Of a stretch of DNA of 64,000 nucleotides, positions 16,300 through 27,500 are shown piece after piece. The stretch covers positions 124,001 to 188,000 of the forward strand of contig JAUHWY010000003.1 in NCBI GenBank assembly GCA_030427255.1. Direction: 5' to 3'. A program made the translations under genes and the position numbers. How positions within the stretch are numbered: position 1 is the first letter of the stretch; each line of letters opens with the position of its first letter. The notes beneath the pieces are model-generated. The model worked only from the letters and a program-made list of their open reading frames with translations, did no database searches and was not told the DNA's origin. The stretch is from Bacteroidia bacterium (GTDB lineage Bacteria > Bacteroidota > Bacteroidia > CAIKAF01).

Positions 16300-18136
16300 G
16301 CCAAAGGTTTAATTGCAACAGCAGCCAAACCTGCTGATAATGAATTTGAGAACCATGCTTAAAGAAAGGTTGTACTAAGTTTAAGGCCGCTTGTTTGTCT
16401 ACCAGACCATGGCTATACGCCGACTCGGAAAGCACCATATCCTGCACCAGTTCTTTAAGTCCTCCTCTAAGCCAATGGTTAAGAGGGATAGAAAAGCCCC
16501 ATTTGGGCCGCTCAAAAAGCTCCCTGGGCAAATGGCGGTACAAGACCTGTTTTAGCAAATACTTATCCGTTCCATCCCTGCGCTTTAGCTTTGGATCTAA
16601 AGCAGCGGCAAATTCCACCACTCGGTAGTCAAGCAATGGAACACGAGCTTCTAAGCTATGCTGCATGGAAGCGCGGTCCATTTTCACCAACAAATCGTCG
16701 GGCAAATAGGCTTCCTGGTCAAACATGGCCTGACAAGTTGCCGGATCGGCAGAGCTAAGCCAAACAGGAGGCTGCCATGCGCTTACACGGTCAGAAGGCA
16801 GGCTTCCTGTGAGGCGAGCTACTTCCGAAGCGAGAAAAAAGTATTGTTCTTGACCAAACAAGTGCGCTTGTGGACTTATTCCTTTGGCGGGCCTACGGAG
16901 CAAACGCCCTACCCTACGGTAACGGTCCGGTCCCAAAGCAAAAAGTTTGGAAGCCATGCTCCTGGCAAGCACCAAAGACCAAGGGAACTGCTGCAAACGA
17001 TCCGCCCAGCGATAGGCCCCATAGCCATGAAAAAGCTCATCGCCGCCATCTCCGGTAAGCACCATGGTTACATGCTTCCGGGCAAGTTCAGAAACCACCA
17101 ATGAAGGAACTGCCGAAGCGTCTCCATAAGGCTCGTCGTAAATTTGAGGCAGGCGCTCCACCCAATGGAAGCAATCCTTAGCTTGAATCCTAAAGGTGGT
17201 ATGATTGGTTCCTAAGGCCTTGGCCACCTGCTCGGCATAGGGTGACTCATCGTGCGAGTCGGTATCCATGGCAATGGAAAAGGTACGCAAGCCCGGACCG
17301 TAATGTTTGGCCGCTAGGGCGGTAACCAAACTTGAATCCACGCCTCCGCTTAAAAAAGTTCCAAAAGGGACGTCAGAAACCAAGCGCTGACCCACTGCTT
17401 CTTGCAAAAGCGCATCAAGCGTATCTAAGGCCTCTGACTCATGGCCTAGCCTTGGACCCGCGAAGGCCTTTTCTATGCTCCACCAAGGCCTTATACTCAA
17501 AGAGCCATCGGCACTTCGGGTAAGGCAATGGCCGGGTTCCAACTTATGTACGCCCTTCCAAATAGAGTCGGGACCGGGAATATACCCTAGGTGTAAATAG
17601 GCCTTGAGCGCCTCTGCATGCACTTCATCCTCGGGTAAACGCAAGGCCTTGAGCTCTGAGGCACAGGCAAAGCCTTGGTGAGGTAGGCTGCGGAAATACA
17701 AAGGTTTAATGCCCATCCGGTCGCGCCAGATGGTCAAAGAGCCGGTTTCTTTATCAAAAATGGCAATGGCAAACATGCCATTGAGGGCTTGCACAAAGTC
17801 CGGCCCCCAAGCGGCAAAAGCTTCCAAAATAACTTCGGTATCGCCTTGGGTTTTAAAAGGACTATGGCCTTGCTGCTGCAGTTGGTTTCGAAGCTCCTTA
17901 AAGTTATAGACCTCGCCATTGTAAACCATTACGTAGCGCCCATTATGGCTATGCGCCGGCTGATGGGCAGCTTCTGACAAATCCAATATGCTTAAGCGGC
18001 GGTGCCCCAAGGCCACTCCATGCTTGGCATCAAAAAAAGTGCCTTGATGGTCCGGGCCTCTATGCGCCAAGCGCGCCGTTGCTCGCTCTATTTGTTGTTC
18101 GGCGCCTTTAGCAATCCAAGCTGTTATACCGCACAT
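16274..18136 (-). CDS. asnB: Asparagine synthase (glutamine-hydrolysing)
   Basis: 620 residues from the ATG at 18136, chosen because MCGITAW places the catalytic Cys directly after the initiator Met; 12 in-frame upstream codons are ignored. N-terminal class II glutaminase domain (C2, RLAHRGPD, YNGEVYNF) to about 200, then the synthetase domain with the ATP pyrophosphatase motif SGGVDSSL (about 257-264) and LTGDGGDELFHGYG (about 360). A -7 box TACTTTTG lies at 18169-18162 with a leader of about 20 bases. Since it is coupled to a glycosyltransferase it may amidate a glycan or peptide rather than make free asparagine. That cannot be decided from sequence alone. Confidence 0.92.
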   Translation of the reverse strand: MCGITAWIAKGAEQQIERATARLAHRGPDHQGTFFDAKHGVALGHRRLSILDLSEAAHQPAHSHNGRYVMVYNGEVYNFKELRNQLQQQGHSPFKTQGDTEVILEAFAAWGPDFVQALNGMFAIAIFDKETGSLTIWRDRMGIKPLYFRSLPHQGFACASELKALRLPEDEVHAEALKAYLHLGYIPGPDSIWKGVHKLEPGHCLTRSADGSLSIRPWWSIEKAFAGPRLGHESEALDTLDALLQEAVGQRLVSDVPFGTFLSGGVDSSLVTALAAKHYGPGLRTFSIAMDTDSHDESPYAEQVAKALGTNHTTFRIQAKDCFHWVERLPQIYDEPYGDASAVPSLVVSELARKHVTMVLTGDGGDELFHGYGAYRWADRLQQFPWSLVLARSMASKLFALGPDRYRRVGRLLRRPAKGISPQAHLFGQEQYFFLASEVARLTGSLPSDRVSAWQPPVWLSSADPATCQAMFDQEAYLPDDLLVKMDRASMQHSLEARVPLLDYRVVEFAAALDPKLKRRDGTDKYLLKQVLYRHLPRELFERPKWGFSIPLNHWLRGGLKELVQDMVLSESAYSHGLVDKQAALNLVQPFFKHGSQIHYQQVWLLLQLNLWHAQQFTSH

Positions 18137-18295
18137 AAAGAATTTGTTTAACCATGTTGGGCAAAAGTACAAAGCATTTTAGCGGCAGGCTTGCCAAAAG
18201 TTTAATCTACTTGGAATTGGAACAAAACAGGGCCAACAGTGGAAGAGAAAAGCTATGCTTTGAAAAACCGCACAAAAACAAGGCACAAAAGGTAT

Positions 18296-18456
18296 GCGCC
18301 AGGGACCGGCACGGATGCCCCGGACGCCTCGAAACCCGGGCGGGCCGGCTGGCGGAGGCTTTCCCTAAGTTAGGGAAAGCCCACGCACAGCCTTGCCCGC
18401 CCGTGGTTTGGAGGCGCCGGAGCAGGAGGGAGGGCCCGGTTCAGGCGCCCAAAACC
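18296..18456 (-). repeat. GC-rich hairpin element E2
   Basis: Directly after the tatC stop. Read on the minus strand it starts with the edge TTTTGGGCGCC and has a perfect 12-bp hairpin at 18381-18357 (GGCTTTCCCTAA and its complement around one base) followed by TCCGCC. An outer stem GGGCGGGC/GCCCGCCC encloses it. It could also act as the tatC transcript end, but no T tract follows. Confidence 0.8.
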
Positions 18457-19251
18457 TTACACTTCTTTGTACTGCCGTGCGGCAATTCCAATGCTGATTT
18501 CGTAGAGAAAAATCAAGGGAAAGGTGATGAGCACTTGGGAGGTGATGTCGGGGGGGGTGACCACTGCGGCCAAGACCAAAATGCCGACGTAGGCGTGGCG
18601 GCGGTACTTTTTGAGCATGGCCGGGCCTACCATGCCCACGCGGGCGAGGAAAAAAATAAATACCGGCAATTCAAACACCAGTCCGGTGCCGAGTGTGAGG
18701 TGCAAAATGGTGGATAAATAACTCACAAAAGTGGGGCGGTTTTCGATGAGTTCCGACACCTGATAATTACCCAAAAAGTGAATGGTCATGGGCGATAAAA
18801 CATAGTAGCCGAAGAGTGCGCCGGTAAAAAATAAGATGCTGGAATAGAATACAATACCGCGCACTTTACCCTTCTCCTCCTTGCGCAACGCAGGCCGAAT
18901 AAAGCGCCAAACCTCATACAAAATATAAGGAAAAGCCAGCACTACACCTGCCAAAAAACAGGCCCAAATGTGCCAGGTAAATTGGCCGGCAAAAACAATG
19001 TTTTGGAGTTTTTCAATCTTGAGCTCGCCAAGGCATAAATTGGGCGTATCCAGGCTTTCGGCCAGGTTGCACAGCAATACTTTGGTCGGAAAATCTTCTT
19101 GAAAAGGACCAAAGAGCACCACATCGAACAGCACGGAGGTGAAGGCGAAGGCCAAAATGGCGCCTACCAAAATAGCTAAGACACTGCGCACCAAATGACT
19201 GCGCAGCTCTTCGACGTGCTGTAAAAAGGACATTTCTTTTTCTTCGGCCAT
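18457..19251 (-). CDS. tatC: Sec-independent translocase subunit TatC
   Basis: 264 residues, six predicted membrane helices. Family signatures: SFLQHVEELRSHL at the N-terminus (the signal-peptide docking region with conserved E and R), AFPYILYEVWRFIRPAL (about 128-144), and VVTPPDITSQVLITFPLIFLYE near the end. Between helices 1 and 2 lies the roughly 50-residue periplasmic insert with an unusual pair of cysteines (LLCNL, LCLGEL). TatC recognises twin-arginine signals and works with TatA, which is not in this window. It is 26 bases downstream of a small membrane-protein gene in the same direction. Confidence 0.95.
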   Translation of the reverse strand: MAEEKEMSFLQHVEELRSHLVRSVLAILVGAILAFAFTSVLFDVVLFGPFQEDFPTKVLLCNLAESLDTPNLCLGELKIEKLQNIVFAGQFTWHIWACFLAGVVLAFPYILYEVWRFIRPALRKEEKGKVRGIVFYSSILFFTGALFGYYVLSPMTIHFLGNYQVSELIENRPTFVSYLSTILHLTLGTGLVFELPVFIFFLARVGMVGPAMLKKYRRHAYVGILVLAAVVTPPDITSQVLITFPLIFLYEISIGIAARQYKEV

Positions 19252-19277
19252 TGCCTGCGAAGTTAGTGATTCGGCGG

Positions 19278-19643
19278 CTACCTAAACCCATCCTCTTTTC
19301 GGCGTTTTTTGTATGCACGCCTACTTTCGACCAAAACAAAGTATTCGGTAAATTCGTACTCGCTGATTCCAATGGTTATATCGTTTACTATCAGATAGGT
19401 AGATGTATTTCCCGTAATCACTTTTCTAAAACGGTACGCAATTCCGGCATGAAAATTTTTATAGTCCTGCAAGCAATAGGCCTTGGGCAAACGCGGGAAC
19501 AGCAGCACCAAAGGCACGCCAAGCAGCGGCGTTAAAAAAAGCATAAGCACATAAGCCCCCGTGGTTCCAATGGTTCTAAAGGCCCCAAAATAGTCGGCCA
19601 CAATGCCCAAAGCCACCAAATACAGAATGGGAAACAGCTCCAT
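19278..19643 (-). CDS. Small membrane protein of unknown function
   Basis: 121 residues from the ATG at 19643. A longer frame reaches 19745, but its first 34 residues come from a GC-rich repeat element and look non-native. Residues 1-55 form two hydrophobic segments (LFPILYLVALGIVADYFGAF; YVLMLFLTPLLGVPLVLLF) and the rest is soluble with basic ends (RRAYKKRRKEDGFR). It lies 26 bases upstream of tatC and is probably co-transcribed. I do not recognise the family; a link to protein export is possible only from its position. Confidence 0.65.
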   Translation of the reverse strand: MELFPILYLVALGIVADYFGAFRTIGTTGAYVLMLFLTPLLGVPLVLLFPRLPKAYCLQDYKNFHAGIAYRFRKVITGNTSTYLIVNDITIGISEYEFTEYFVLVESRRAYKKRRKEDGFR

Positions 19644-19679
19644 GGCAATATAACGAGGCAGCGGCCTGAATGGTTGTTT

Positions 19680-19890
19680 GGCTATGAAATTTGGGGGTTT
19701 CCCCTCGGGCCTAAGGGCACCGAGGGGTCGGGCTGTCCGTTCCAAGCCGCATGGGCAAGCCTTGCTTTTGTAAGCCTTTTGGGGGTTTTGCTAAAGCGCC
19801 AACCCCAAAAAGCAACAAAAGCGAAGCCTTGCCTGCGCGGGCTTTCCTCTGCCATCCCTAACCCGAGATCCCGAAACTCTTGCGCTTACC
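19680..19890. repeat. GC-rich hairpin element E3 with 79-nt stem-loop
   Basis: Between the Delta-60 gene stop and the small membrane gene start. Positions 19754-19832 form one long imperfect hairpin: GGCAAGCCTTGCTTTTGT pairs with ACAAAAGCGAAGCCTTGCC, and TTTTGGGGGTT pairs with AACCCCAAAA inside. A second small hairpin precedes it (CCTCGGGCC...CACCGAGG). The edge motif of other elements is absent, so membership in the same family is uncertain. Confidence 0.75.
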
Positions 19891-19897
19891 GGTCCCC

Positions 19898-21481
19898 TTA
19901 GGGATTCTGAACCATAAGGGAGTAGGTGTTCCCGGACTCGGTAGAAACGATAAAATAAAGGCCGGCAGACAAATGTTGAGGAAGGGTCAAACGGTCGGTA
20001 GACATTTGAGAACGCATGATGCTTTGCCCTTGCATGTTCTTGAGTTCCCACAGTCCGCTTTGCGGCAATTGAATGCTTTGGCCGGAAACTCCGGGGTTTG
20101 GATTAATGAGCTTTGAATGCTTGTTTCCTTGGTCTTGCAAAGACAAATTAGACTCGGGAATGGTGTAACGGGCGGCGGCCCATTGAAGGATTCCACACAC
20201 TCCGTTGCTGCATGTGCGCGTGTAGCCGCTAAGCACCACTTTCCCTTGCGGCGTTAAGACTGCGCCACTGGAAGAGCTGTTGTTGTTCTCGTTAAAAATG
20301 TTCTTAAAGTATCCCCCGCTGTGAAAACTTTGGTCTGCTTGTCCGTTTGGAGTGAGCATGGCCATGGCAAAATAAACGGTATCTCCGGAGCCGTGATTGC
20401 CGGTCAACAGCAACCTGCCATCCGAAAGTAGAATGCTGTTGTAGCAACCTTCGGTAACTCCCTGGCCGTTCAAATCCCATTTGATTTTTCCTTGCTGACC
20501 AAAAGAAGGGTCAAGGTTTCCACTTGCATCCAGGCCTACCGCCAAATAGTCGTAGTCGAAACCGGTCCAGGTCATGGCCGAAACCACAATACGGCCGTCG
20601 TTCCGTGCATGCACACGGCTCACCAAATCCAATGAAGTACTGTCATAGTTGTAAAAACCTATGCCGTTTTGAGCAAAAGCGGAGTTTAATTGTCCACCGG
20701 AGGATATTTTGGCTACGGCAATTCGGCTAAAATTGGGATCGTTACTTCCTGAAGTTGCCCTCATGAATTTAAACGCAAAGAGCATGTCGCCATCGGGATG
20801 CCAATCTAAGGTGGCATCGGTTCCATCGTACCAATGACCGGTTTGGCTTGGCGCAAACTCGGCAAGTCCATTGGTACCAAAAGAGGCATCAAGCTGTCCT
20901 TGGTTGGTCAATTTGGCTACCACAACTTTGCCAATGGATTTGGTTCCTCCTAAATAAAAATCGCCCTGACTGTCTTGAAGCAAAGCTCGGAAGTACCAAA
21001 CTTTTGGCGATTGAAACTTTTTAATTCCGTTGTCGGCAAAATCGGTTTTAAGTCCTGAGCCATCGGGCAAAAGGGCTGCCATGTATCCAAAAGTCGTGGT
21101 TCCGCCTACGTCAGTGGAAGTAGAGCCGCAGAGGTAAATGGCCTCGGGTCGGATCAATACATCGTATATGCGGGTAGCCCGCTCCATAATTTGAAAGGTG
21201 AAACTGCCGTTGCTGCCAAAGGAGACGTCGGTAGAGCCATCGGGTTTAAGCTTCATAAGTCGAGCAGTTCCGTTGGACATTGGATTGCCAATCATGAGCA
21301 AGGACTCATCGGGAAATGCGGCGACCAAGTCTCCGGTACGGCTTTGGGGGAGCACTAGTTTGCCTTGAGTGGCAAAAGAAGGGTCTAGCATGGCTTGGTT
21401 TTGGCCTGAAAGCAGGCTTAAGGAACCAAGTGCACATGCACACATTAGGGTAAAGAACGATTTCATAGAGCTAAATTTCAC
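19898..21481 (-). CDS. Secreted Delta-60 repeat protein with T9SS sorting domain
   Basis: 527 residues; an alternative start five codons in (21466) fits the signal peptide MKSFFTLMCACALGS equally well. The mature part is a run of roughly 55-residue repeats of the Delta-60 type, each containing variants of DPSFGxxGK (DPSFATQGK, DVSFGSNGS, DASFGTNGL, DPSFGQQGK), predicted to build a beta-propeller. The last 70 residues form a type A T9SS C-terminal domain ending in SGLYFIVSTESG and a short basic-free tail. It should be secreted across the outer membrane, with the tail removed or anchored. It lies after a strong terminator downstream of the giant secreted protein, so it is a separate unit. Function of the repeats in Bacteroidota is unknown. 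Confidence 0.85.
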   Translation of the reverse strand: MKFSSMKSFFTLMCACALGSLSLLSGQNQAMLDPSFATQGKLVLPQSRTGDLVAAFPDESLLMIGNPMSNGTARLMKLKPDGSTDVSFGSNGSFTFQIMERATRIYDVLIRPEAIYLCGSTSTDVGGTTTFGYMAALLPDGSGLKTDFADNGIKKFQSPKVWYFRALLQDSQGDFYLGGTKSIGKVVVAKLTNQGQLDASFGTNGLAEFAPSQTGHWYDGTDATLDWHPDGDMLFAFKFMRATSGSNDPNFSRIAVAKISSGGQLNSAFAQNGIGFYNYDSTSLDLVSRVHARNDGRIVVSAMTWTGFDYDYLAVGLDASGNLDPSFGQQGKIKWDLNGQGVTEGCYNSILLSDGRLLLTGNHGSGDTVYFAMAMLTPNGQADQSFHSGGYFKNIFNENNNSSSSGAVLTPQGKVVLSGYTRTCSNGVCGILQWAAARYTIPESNLSLQDQGNKHSKLINPNPGVSGQSIQLPQSGLWELKNMQGQSIMRSQMSTDRLTLPQHLSAGLYFIVSTESGNTYSLMVQNP

Positions 21482-21512
21482 ATTTATACAAAGTTACATC
21501 GAATAATGGACA

Positions 21513-21543
21513 AAAAAAAGACCCGCCGAAGCGGGTCTTTTTT
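21513..21543. terminator. Bidirectional rho-independent terminator
   Basis: A-rich tract, GACCCGC, loop CGAA, GCGGGTC, then T tract on both strands. It ends the transcript of the 2145-residue protein gene (stop at 21562) and separates it from the Delta-60 gene. Confidence 0.93.
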
Positions 21544-21561
21544 AGCCAATGGCTATAGGTT

Positions 21562-24500
21562 TTACATCTTAACGATGCGGGTCTGCGACTTAATTTCGCC
21601 GTATTGAATTTCTACCAGATACACGCCTTTGGCCTGTCCTGAAAGGTTCAACGTGGTTTGTTGCATGCCTGCTTTTCCTTTTACGGAGCTGCTCATAATT
21701 TCGCGGCCGGTTAGGTCAAGCAACCTTAAGCTAACTTCTTCACCGGAAGTGTTGAGGAAAGAAACCTGAACCAAATCTACGGTGGGGTTGGGGTAAACCA
21801 CCAAGCTCTGTTGCACGGTTTCCTCAATTCCGGTAGTGCTTATAACCACAGTCTTGGTTGCACTTGCAGAATTTCCACAGCTGTCGGTTACGGTAAGGGT
21901 TACCGTATAGTTTCCATCTGCCCCATAGATATGGATTGGGTCTTGGCCGGTAGAGCCGTTGCCATCACCAAAGTCCCAGGTATAGCTAAGCGCGGTTCCT
22001 GTAGAGCCATTTGTAAATGAGCTGGTAAGGAAGCTCTCCACAGAGGTAAAGGCAGCTGTAGGTGCAGGGTAATCAAATACTTCTACTGTATCGGTGCCTG
22101 AGCTGCAAGTACCTACAAGAAACAGAGAGTATTCGCCGGGTTGCACCACCTGAATGGTATTGGTGCTTTCGAAGGTACTCCAGAAATAGGTTCCGGGAGC
22201 AACGGCAAAGTCACTGAGGGTGACGGTATCACCTGCACATTTCCAAATGTCCGGACCTAAGGTAAAGTTGGCTCCTTCGAACATTTCGTCCGCGCCAATA
22301 TCCGGCACAACAGAACTTCTGGCATCTCCGTCCCAGTCGGTGCTAAGGCCGGTCAAAGGCAAAGCAGCACCATCCAAAATAGGAGAGCAATGGTGGTGGT
22401 CGTCCCAAGCCAAGAAGCCGGGGTCAACAGAAACTGCATTGGCATCCCAACCGGTTTGGTTCTGCCATATGGCCAAGTTGGGATAACCCAAATTGTTTAC
22501 AGCAGCAAGGAATGGACCTGAGGTAAAGTAGTTGTTGTAATCAGGCGGCGCAACAAACAAAGAGGAGTTGAAAATAACCGGAATGGCATTTCCACGTGCT
22601 ACCAAGTTGTTGTTGAAGGACTCAATATTGGTACCTGAAGTTACGGCCATGGCTCCTGACAAGTCGTCGCTTTCACGAATGATGGAGGTATTGTTGGCCA
22701 TGCGTAGGTTCACCATATCGTCCACCAAAATACCGTAAGTCAAGTCGGTCACACCGGAATCACCCACAATAGCTACGTTATTGTAAAACGCGTTGGGACC
22801 ATTGTTAGTGCCGGCTCCGGAGGTCATATAGAAACCATAGTTAGGCCATTCTCCGTTACCTACTACTCGGTTGGCTTCGATACGCAAACCGGGACCGGTA
22901 TTTGAAGTATAATACCCAAATGAGGTACTGGTATAACCGCTTTCTGACATCAAATCGTTTCCATGAAGTACCAAAGAATCTTGATGTTGGAATCGACCTC
23001 CGTAGAAGTAGGAGTCTTCGATTTTATTGTTGATAAAGCTATTCCCCACTTCGTTTCCACCGGCAGCGGAAGATCCGTACCAGTAAATACCGTAGGAGCC
23101 TCCGCGGATGCGGTTTTGCTCAAAGGTATTGTAGTTGTCTCCTCCACTTCCGCTTTGCGACCAAATAACCGTTCTCAAGGTAGAAGTGGTAGAAATAGAG
23201 GTATCTCCAATAAGCTCTGTATTGGCTACTCTATTGTGCTCAGAACCACCAATAAACTCAAGTACTCGATAGTTTGATGGCCCTTCGGACTTCATCGTCA
23301 AATGCTCGAAGATAAGGTGCTTGGCCCCGTTTAGGCGAACTACATAGTTCAAGGTAGAAACGGTTGGACCAAAGGAAATCGCTACATCGGTAGAGTCTCC
23401 GGATTGAGAACGGTAAGTTACCGTGTTCACCGAAGAGCTGTTGGGAACTTCGAAAAACTCTACTTGCTCGTTGTACACTCCACTTACTGCTTCCACTACA
23501 ATTGGACCGCAAATGCCACGAGACTCAAGGGTGTCGGCCGCTTCGTTAAAGCTAATGAAGTTGGTACCTCCTGAGGGCAAGTTGGGGTCAATGGTAAAGT
23601 TTCCGCTCAAACCTTCGTTCACTACAACAACAGAGGTATCGTTGCTAAACTCTTCATCTACCACACTGTTGGGCTGGCTTGTGTAAGCCTCCACCACGTA
23701 GGTTTGCCCTGAGACAAAGTTAAAGGAGCCCAATACCACGTTGGTATCCTGACCTTGAGCCAAGTTCATTCCCGAGAGAGCTACTTGAGGCTGAGCCGCC
23801 CCATTGATTTCCCAATCGATAAGCACGTTGCTTAGGTTCAGCAGACCATAGTTCCGAATGTTTACTTCCACTGTTCCAGAGCCTGGGCAGTAGTTTTTGC
23901 CCGGGTTAAGGATGGCAAATACCCCGGCATCGTTGTTTGGAACAATAAACTCAATGGCACCCGGATCGGGGGTAGAAGTTCTAGCCGCACCAAAGAAGTC
24001 GTTGGGAACAAGCGACAATAAATCTGCGCCAATATTGTCCACAGCAAGTACAGTAGGACGCAGGTTACCGGAAGCCGCATTGAAGTATAATGGATCTGCA
24101 GAAACTCCATTACTTTCCCAGCCGGGAGTATTGGTTTGGTAGTCAAAGAGCGTTGGTTGAATGCCCGAATAGAAACCATAATATGGTGTTCCCGATAGGG
24201 GATTTACATACACCACGTTATTTTCTGTGCTGTCCACGGCTGCGGTACTGTTGATGTACAAGCCATATTTGGTGCCGCTACCCTCGCGAGTTACGGTAAC
24301 GATGTTGTTCACAAAGGAGGATGAAGTTCCGGTACCGGTAAAGTAAGCACCGTAGGTGGTACTTCCCGTAGTGGCCGATTGATCATCCAAACTAATGGTA
24401 TTGTGCAGAAAACGGTTTCCAATGGCACTGGAAGCATAGGTACCATAGAGGGTTCCATTGCTGTTAAGCCCATAAATCAGGTTATTGGAAAAGGTATTCT

Positions 24501-27500
24501 CCAGACCCGGTTGAGCATCGCCCAACAAGTAAATACCATAGGTAGTTCCGGTATAACCGGGTGAACCTCCATTTGGATTGGTAATAATGTTGCCGTCAAT
24601 CAAACTACGCTCCATGTCTCCTGTGGAGTAAATACCATAGAAGGTAGTAAGGGTGGTGCGGGTTGGGCGCGCCATTTCGTTTCCAACAAACACCAAAGAG
24701 TCCACATTATTAAAGTAAACTTGATGCGCATACGCATCGTAAAACTTATTGTGGGCAATTCGGTTATTGAAATTGCCTACACCAAAGGTTAAGCCGTTCA
24801 TGCGCATACCATAATAGGGTCCACCTGCCGGTCCACCCAAGAAGCTGGAGTGTTCTACCGCACAGTTGGAGGCCACAATACCGGTACTACTGGTAGAGGT
24901 ATTAGAACCGGAAAACAAAAGCCCGGTGGAGTTGGTCGTACTCGTGCTGGTGATGGCACTTAAGTCTACCGTCAAATAGCGAAGCGTATCGAATTGGTTG
25001 TCTCCAATAAAGTGCACCCCATAACCGAAGGTAGCATCTTCTCCAATAAGGGTTAAGCTATCTACCAATACATACTTGGCTCCCTCAAGACGGAGCAGGT
25101 GACGGTTTGCCGAAATGGGTTGAGCAGATAAAACGCCACCTTGACCATGCAAGTACAGATAGTTTTGTGGACTTGCATTCGCATAGTTGCGGATTGTAAT
25201 TTGCTCATGAATGGTATCTACGGGATTCACAAACACATCTACAGCTCCACAATGACCGCCAAGGAAAAGAGCCGTATCCAAGGCTCCCCAAGTAGCAAAG
25301 TTGGTTCCACCCGTAGGCAGGGTGCCGTCGAGGGTATAGTTTCCGGCTAAGCCGCCAAACACAGAAATGGTGGTGGTATCATTACCGGCAAAAGCGTCTG
25401 TGGTGTTGTTTGGTTGCGTGGTATACGCTTGAAAGCTGATTGGACCGGTACCCGTTAGAGGGAAAATCCCCAAGAACAATACCGAATCGCTGTTGGCAGG
25501 CAGGTTTATGCCGGTAAGGTTTACGGTAGGCTGCCCTACGCCATTCACACTCCAAACCACGTTTACGCTGGTTAATGGATTTGAACCGGGGTTATTTAAG
25601 CGTACAAAGATGGAGTCGTTGCCCGGGCAGAAATTAATACCAGGATTAATAAACTGGCTAATTCCGGCGTCATTGGCTGCGCCGTCGAATTCCCAAGCAC
25701 CGGGGTCCGGGGAGCTTAAACGCGCTAAGCCGGTGATGTCTTGGGGCACCAAAACATTCAAATTCGCACCGATATTATTGAAACCGGGCGATTGTGGCTG
25801 AAAATTGGCCGCACCGGGATTGGTAAATAAGGGGTCAAAATCCTGACTTAAGGTCTCGTATTGGTTGTTGCTGGCAGCCACAAAGCTGGCACGTGTAAAA
25901 TGCGGGGTATTATAGTAACCATAGTAATTGGTACCGTTGGCATTCACATACACGTTGTTGTTGTTCATGGCAGCCAATATGGCATTGGTTGTAGAAAAAT
26001 ACATGCCATAAGACAAACCGGTCGAAGTTCTAGTTACCGAAATAAGGTTATTTAGAATTTCGGTTCCAACCATATTTGAGGTACCATACAAACCATAGGT
26101 AGCTGAGGTTCCTGTGAAGCTATTATCGTCCAAAGAAACCGTGTTGTGGTACACTAAATTATACTCGGGCGATGACAAATAAATTCCGTATTGGGTGCCG
26201 TTGCTGCCAAAGTCGTAAACCACATTATTGGCCATTAGTATTTCTTGACCTTGCAATACATCTGCTGCAGAATATAAACCATAAGCAACCGAGGTCATCG
26301 TAGATGTTCCCTCAGGAGTATGAATGTAGTTGCGCTCTATTCTACTGCTGTAGCTGTCTCCTGTTATGAAAACACCGTAGAAGGTGGTGGTAGAGGATTT
26401 GGTTGGCCTATGCACCTCGTTATCCCATATTTTGGCCCCTTCGGCATCGTTAATGTAAATACCATAAAAGTGGGGGTCGCGCACTTCGTTACCCTGCACC
26501 AAAAGGTTTTGGGCTCCGGAACCTCCACCATTTTGGCCAATGGCGCTAATTCCATAATACATCCCTCCACTCAAGGTTCTACCATTAAAGGTATTGTTTA
26601 CAATGCCACAATTGTCGCAGTTTGCCCCGTTGGTTGTAGGGCTTGTATTAGAACCGGAAATAATGACACCTCCTGAATTCGAACTGGTAGTACTTGATAC
26701 CGAACTAATATCTAAGGTACAGTTCCGAATGGTATCGTTGGTACAACCTCCCGTATAATGCACTCCCCAGCCAAAAGTGGTGTTCTGGGTCACAATATTC
26801 AGGTCTTCTAATGTCACATAAGAAGCTCCATTAAATCGAATTACTTGACGGTCTGAGGTAGAACCACTAAACTGAATGGTGGCGTTGTTGCCGTGTATGT
26901 TGATTCGGTTGGGTATGCTCGCACCGGGTATCGAGTTAAAGGTAACTTGCTCTGTAAATGTGGCATTGGAAGCTACATTGATGTCTACAGGTCCACAAAC
27001 CCCAAAGGTGTTTAGTGCACTGGCTAAATCGTTCCAGTTATTGAAATTGGTTCCGGCCGTGGGTTGGTTCCCGTCCAGGGTATAGGTACCCGTCAAACTC
27101 GGTGTAATGGTTACCGATACGGTGTCGTTGCCGTTGATGGTGTCGTTGCCGCCATTAGGTGCGCTGGTCCAAGCCACAATAGTGGTAGGCACCCCGGTCA
27201 CAAAGTTTACATTTCCCAAAGGAATGGTAGCTGTATTGCTTCCGTTGCCTCCAATGGTATCTAAAAGTTGGTTTACCGGAATGGGCGCCTGAGGGTTGCC
27301 ATTCACCGTCCAATTTACCGTAAGACTGTTGATTTGGTTGGTGCCAAAATTCGCCACGTCAATGGTCATGGCGTTGTTGCCGGGACAAACCAATCCGGGG
27401 TTAATACCCAAGGCAGCAGCATTATTGCCCCCCTGGTTGGCAAGAGAATAAACCACGCCACCATTAAATTGGCGGGGATGATTGGTAGGATTCACACCGC

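Noticed and set aside
16274-18172. Longer asparagine-synthase start
   Set aside because: The catalytic Cys must follow the initiator Met (MCGI), which fixes the start at 18136.
18154-18717. 187-residue plus-strand frame
   Set aside because: Lies over element E2 and antisense to tatC; composition follows the repeat.
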